The notes under the pieces: model-generated
Databases searched by the model: none
Seen by the model: only the letters and a program-made list of their open reading frames with translations
What the model was told of the DNA's origin: nothing
Origin: Candidatus Anaerostipes excrementavium
GTDB lineage: Bacteria; Bacillota; Clostridia; Lachnospirales; Lachnospiraceae
Direction of reading: 5' to 3'
Assembly (NCBI GenBank): GCA_019114985.1
Contig: DXEM01000025.1
Coordinates: 1-51,304 of the forward strand
Length of the DNA stretch: 51,304 nucleotides
Made by a program: the position numbers and the translations under genes
In this document: positions 48,201-51,304 of the stretch, piece after piece
Layout: each line of letters starts with the position of its first letter
Position numbering within the stretch: position 1 is the first letter of the stretch

Positions 48201-51106
48201 AAATCAAGAGCAAAGGAAACATCTTCGATGGCTGCTTCTCCCTTCCCCAGAGAGAACTTAAACAGCTCCTCTGCTTGTAAATACAGGGAATAATTGCCCC
48301 TGGCAGCATCCGCCGTCATCTCCATACCGCCTAGCTTTATCTCCGGAAATTTAATGTCTTTCGCAAACAGCTCAGCAACCTCTGCAAAATTCAATACAGA
48401 ATCATCTGCAAGCCGGGCGTTTATGATCTGATCGGAACGATAGGAAATATCAAAAACCGTTTTGCCTAACGTCCATTTCCCTAAGACCGTATAATCAATT
48501 TCTCTATATTTGTTATCAAATGGATATTCTATCTCAATTTCAAAATATGGCTGAAGTGTTATCTTATTCTCGAAAATATTCCATGGATTTTCTGCGGTAA
48601 TTGTGAAATTCATTTGGGAGATCTCAAAATGGTCCATTGAGACTGTCATAGAAATATCTCTAAGTCCCAAAGACCCAAAAATACTTTCTTCATCCGGAAG
48701 AACAGCTGAAATCGGTATGACGTCATCGATTCCCAGAAGCGAGAAAAGCCGAGTCATCGTAAGAACTTTTCCGTCCCTATACTCACCGCTGATATACAAA
48801 AGTCCGCTTGAAGGAGAGATTACCATGGTGACAGCTAACCGATCTGTCCCGCTGCCAATCTCCGCCAGAGCGAAAACATATGGATCGGAAAAATCTCCTT
48901 CCAAGCCACTTTTGATTCCGATCCTGTCTGCACGAAACGCAAGTCTATCCGTAATCCCAATCAAGAAATCTGTTTCTATGATTCCGGTAAACTCAAATCC
49001 ATTCTCATCTTCTATTACGGTACAGAAAATCTCCTGGATATCTTTTACCGGCATAATCATTCGAAGCGCTTCCCAAAACCGTGCATCTGATGCAGACATC
49101 GCTGTAAATGTGAATCCGTTTCCTTCCAGACTGACATTCTTTATATCCGTAAAAGTCACAGCAGATAAAAACGGGATTCTCTCCGTTCCAAGAATCCATG
49201 TCGGAAGACATGAGAAATCCTCTGAAAAACAGTATCTCTCTGCAGACATTATCTTCCGGTACAAATCCATAAGTTTTTCAGATGCCGCACCGCTGCAGAC
49301 CATCCTGCCAAGAACAGCATCCGGAGAATGAAATGTCCGAACATCCAAATTCGAAAAACTGCGGATCACCAACCCTCCAAAAGCCTGTTCATAGGCAGCT
49401 TCTTTTAATGCAGGATCCATAATCACAGGCTTTGACCATTGGGGAACTTCATAGCCCTCTTTTTCAAGATTTCCACGCATCTGATCAATTTGGCTGTCCA
49501 GATCCAAGATAGCTTTCATCGGTTCAAGCTCTCCATGATAATGCTTTTGTTTGATCTGAGCCATAATGCGCACAGAGTTTACAATCCCGGTCACATTAGG
49601 TGTGCCATCCGGGTATTTCATCAGAGTCTCAAAAGGATCTCCATAAGCAGGCATGAGAGCAGAAATCCATTGTTCCTCAAATCTTGTACTTTCATTTCTG
49701 GTCGTTTGGACGACAGCGGAAAGCTTGGCAGCTGCATTATGAAGCCCCAATGAATAGGCCGCTTCATAGGTTTCCGCAAGTGTATGGACTCCCGAAATCC
49801 TTTTATCATAATATAACCGCCAAAACGAGAACATCGTGGGAAGGATAATATAACTGACCGGTATTTCCTGTCCATCACTATCTATTTTTTCGCCAAGATG
49901 ATGCGTGTAAAACTCGATCAAACCGGTCGTATGGCCTGACGGACCTGCCCAAAGAGGCATAAGATAATGCCGGTAGGTCATGGTCGCAATATGCTTTTCA
50001 TTTCGGTTCCAACTCCAAAGCAGCGCACGTTTTTTCAGTGTAATGACAAGCTCCGGAATGAAATTCTTCCCCGCCGCTTCTCTGACAGTACAAGGTATCA
50101 AAAAGTCCTGATTAGCTGCAAAATCAAAATTTTGCGGAACCGTCAGGGAATACCGATTGACAGCAACGCTGCCTCCCGCTTTTCTTATATAGTTGATAAA
50201 CATCGCACAACGCATCGTTGGAGGAATTTTATGAAATTGATCACATGCGGCTCCTATCGTTTGACGATCATTAAGATCTGTCGGAACAACATAAGGCAGC
50301 CCACTTTTCTCTTTGATTGTATCTTCCAACAGCAGCACAAACGCCGACCATTGCATTTCTTTATCCAACTTTTCTAGAGTTGGCAAATAGAAATAAATAT
50401 ATTCTGTTTGAAGGAAATTAAATATGTCTTTTAATTGAATTTTTGTCAGAATTGCTTTGATTAACTGCTTCTGCACTTGAAACAGTACAGGAGATGAACA
50501 TAATTCCAAAGCGTAGATTTTCTCCAGTTTTTTCGTTGCCCAGGTGGAGATTTCTCCCATGACAGCTCTTGCAAGTTCTGTCATATCTCTGCAGATTCGA
50601 ACTTGATCCCGACTGGATTTCGCCAGATCCTTCAGTCCCACGCTGCTCAGATTTGTCATCATCGCGTGGATCCTTTGTTTTGTTTCGGAATTCATATATT
50701 TAGCGGGGAATGACTGCCAGTTATGTGCATACTGGTCTCCCGTCGTTTGCGGTCTCATCCCGGAGCTGACTAAAATATTTCCGATCATGGGATGTGCCCA
50801 AAACTCAAAAACATGATCAATCACAGGATGAAATGCATGTGCCGGATCAGCATAAGCTGCAAAAATATCAATTCCATACTGTGTCATAAACTGACAATTG
50901 ATATTGATGCAAAGTGAATCTGATTCTGCCACAAGAAACACAGTTTCTTTCAGTTTATTAAGATTTTGAAATTGGACTACAGAACCATCCGGCTTGGTAT
51001 AGCATGCCTCATTCCATGATATGAGCTGTATATTCCCCGCTGTAATTTCTTCCTCTGAGTACAGTGGAATGGTATACGATTCTTGTTTTTGGGGACCTTT
51101 TATCAT
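45263..51106 (-). CDS. Giant DUF6603 domain protein, first gene of the operon
   Basis: A protein of 1947 residues. The DUF6603 region spans about 1270-1720 and includes SAPIGGPPAFFVTGLALGFG, TLGGYHPAFQKPEHYPVVPR, LGLDWNVDSHLKISGELYFA and AYADFIIAWKPFSYRASIGV; the tail has NVPAALWKSDP. Residues about 675-1200 show an approximate 110-residue periodicity of a short helix followed by amphipathic strands. The N-terminal 650 residues are different, with a helical part (130-250) and a conserved-looking stretch YLMPLWAGPSGHTTGLIEFY (381-400) and ISGVHTLAETYEAA. No signal peptide or clear membrane helix. DUF6603 has no known function. The ATG at 51106 has only a poor ribosome site. A gap of about 30 bases separates it from the next gene. 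Confidence 0.87.
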   Translation of the reverse strand: MIKGPQKQESYTIPLYSEEEITAGNIQLISWNEACYTKPDGSVVQFQNLNKLKETVFLVAESDSLCININCQFMTQYGIDIFAAYADPAHAFHPVIDHVFEFWAHPMIGNILVSSGMRPQTTGDQYAHNWQSFPAKYMNSETKQRIHAMMTNLSSVGLKDLAKSSRDQVRICRDMTELARAVMGEISTWATKKLEKIYALELCSSPVLFQVQKQLIKAILTKIQLKDIFNFLQTEYIYFYLPTLEKLDKEMQWSAFVLLLEDTIKEKSGLPYVVPTDLNDRQTIGAACDQFHKIPPTMRCAMFINYIRKAGGSVAVNRYSLTVPQNFDFAANQDFLIPCTVREAAGKNFIPELVITLKKRALLWSWNRNEKHIATMTYRHYLMPLWAGPSGHTTGLIEFYTHHLGEKIDSDGQEIPVSYIILPTMFSFWRLYYDKRISGVHTLAETYEAAYSLGLHNAAAKLSAVVQTTRNESTRFEEQWISALMPAYGDPFETLMKYPDGTPNVTGIVNSVRIMAQIKQKHYHGELEPMKAILDLDSQIDQMRGNLEKEGYEVPQWSKPVIMDPALKEAAYEQAFGGLVIRSFSNLDVRTFHSPDAVLGRMVCSGAASEKLMDLYRKIMSAERYCFSEDFSCLPTWILGTERIPFLSAVTFTDIKNVSLEGNGFTFTAMSASDARFWEALRMIMPVKDIQEIFCTVIEDENGFEFTGIIETDFLIGITDRLAFRADRIGIKSGLEGDFSDPYVFALAEIGSGTDRLAVTMVISPSSGLLYISGEYRDGKVLTMTRLFSLLGIDDVIPISAVLPDEESIFGSLGLRDISMTVSMDHFEISQMNFTITAENPWNIFENKITLQPYFEIEIEYPFDNKYREIDYTVLGKWTLGKTVFDISYRSDQIINARLADDSVLNFAEVAELFAKDIKFPEIKLGGMEMTADAARGNYSLYLQAEELFKFSLGKGEAAIEDVSFALDFRDGRFDDLLLSGTLTFGGLFLHLSGSYYEDGSFSFEAAAYSENDYSLGDFLKQIAEEFSEHYDPAAFPEELLTVCIRNVTVSYQSKDRELSAYVSLENILKISDDFSIRAFSLEIVSSADKPLSFEITAELSVCGSEVSLLLSKEDEEFIISGNAEFTNLSFQKIADEFGIDTKHLPEFVKEFSVLKLELKYNFTKKMFSVVVNTSAGRILAEIVSGDQNGFYVAYKTAPSVSVNMLELPLAGELVRPLLTETSDFSVKDFEICASSEQGVVFGCMAFGTVCRLDLYHPDTSQKRNLLTASGGTETMKWFPIDKTFAILSIPKIGVGLDGNQAVILLDASLNVSPFSFALTEAGVGANLTKLSDIQFYLSGFGIAFDNGILAIGGSFSRTQEAQTIAYAGSILIKFRTFTAEAIGEYSSGSLMAYLALSAPIGGPPAFFVTGLALGFGYNKKLVLPRIEEVPKYPLITAAVSGFHSQILSDFKEYIRNEEKQNFLTAGVKFTSFQMIHGFLLLDVSFGNHFEVGVLGIAEVSVPPNVSANPIAKAQLAVKAYYNPSEGVVSVEAQLTSESYIFHRSCRLTGGFAAYFWFGNSGHSGDFVVTLGGYHPAFQKPEHYPVVPRLGLDWNVDSHLKISGELYFALTPAAVMAGGKLSAVYSLGNLKAWFIAYADFIIAWKPFSYRASIGVTLGASYRIDWWFIHKTFSIELAAELTLWGPEVQGRVHISWFIISFTIAFSTGKDHSKEAMDWNRFKESFLTDNGDKRRDDGSGDTDILTLSVEGSTGKTLDGTDIIDGSSFAVSLRSQIPENGNIRPVNSAKLQAETKVKITDSSGRDMKDKFTKTPLTQNVPAALWKSDPGPGGSLKEESVVQDAVCGVLLQLHTETGQPELFPRTRYISLDELYKKNTLEFENCYGFMQDVRMDLSEEDSIHKFSQNEAETELAERRKKFLETYGITERTDIRLFAENAENWLSEDILIL

Positions 51107-51304
51107 AAAACCAACTAAAAATCTGATTGTCCGCTAAAACACTGTATCTATCAGCATTTTCAAGGGTTGAAATACTTCAAATTACTACGATTTTACTACC
51201 ATTGAATGAGCCTTGATACGTTAGAAATCCCAGATTTGCAAAGATATGGTACAGCACATCAGTATTGATAAACTAAAAATTGAATATCGCAAGTAGATTA
51301 TGGA
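51107..51304. other. Upstream region of the DUF6603 operon at the right edge
   Basis: No gene is supported in these 198 bases. TTACTAC occurs twice, 11 bases apart (51182-51188, 51193-51199), in a stretch that reminds me of sequences near integrase genes or attachment sites of gut Firmicute elements, but nothing decisive is present. The operon's promoter should lie here or beyond; a minus-strand TTGAAA at about 51158-51163 has no good -10 partner. Confidence 0.3.

Overview
The window looks like chromosomal DNA from a low-to-moderate GC anaerobic Firmicute, most likely a gut Clostridia of the Lachnospiraceae type. The grounds are AGGAGG-type ribosome binding sites, frequent ATGA start/stop overlaps, the DUF3783, DUF3990 and DUF3791 families, heterodimeric ABC exporters paired with TetR regulators, and a mannose-family PTS. 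No rRNA, tRNA, CRISPR array or transposase was found. All identifications come from reading the sequence and from memory of protein families; no database was searched.

Left part (1-6.8 kb, minus strand) looks accessory. It holds a recG scrap at the edge, a small unknown protein, an orphan winged-helix protein, a MATE pump overlapping an AraC-GNAT fusion regulator, and a four-gene response regulator / ABC ATPase / ABC permease / histidine kinase unit of the antimicrobial-peptide resistance type. Housekeeping genes follow (7.2-9.5 kb): RlmD-type rRNA methyltransferase and a YhaM-like 3'-5' exoribonuclease.

From 9.7 to 18.2 kb (plus strand) two TetR-ABC-ABC cassettes stand in tandem. Each has a recognisable promoter before the TetR gene, a terminator after it, and the same GTTAG-N6-CTAAC inverted repeat before the ABC pair. 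A broken LysR gene follows, and the last cassette's terminator sits inside its 3' remnant. Then come a DUF3990/DUF3791 pair (probable ADP-ribosyltransferase-fold toxin with partner), ppk1, and a mutS2 / EAL phosphodiesterase / DUF3783 operon.

From 26.4 to 30.8 kb lies a PTS operon (SDR dehydrogenase, IIA, IIB, IIC, IID) with a divergent GntR regulator and a promoter/operator pair, probably for uptake of a hexitol such as sorbitol. From 30.9 to 35.6 kb are small housekeeping-like genes (GNAT, isochorismatase-fold hydrolase, YqeY, an unknown, a PPC-domain protein) and a membrane diguanylate cyclase.

The most unusual part is 35.8-51.1 kb: six tightly packed minus-strand genes, about 15.3 kb, ending in a terminator. 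In transcription order they are a 1947-residue DUF6603 protein, proteins of 391, 294, 1098 and 522 residues, and an 829-residue protein with three glycine-rich blocks and a C-terminal Hint (intein-like) domain. None shows a signal peptide or clear membrane helix. The proteins look like parts of one large, mostly beta-structured assembly of unknown function, and this is the best candidate here for an undescribed system.
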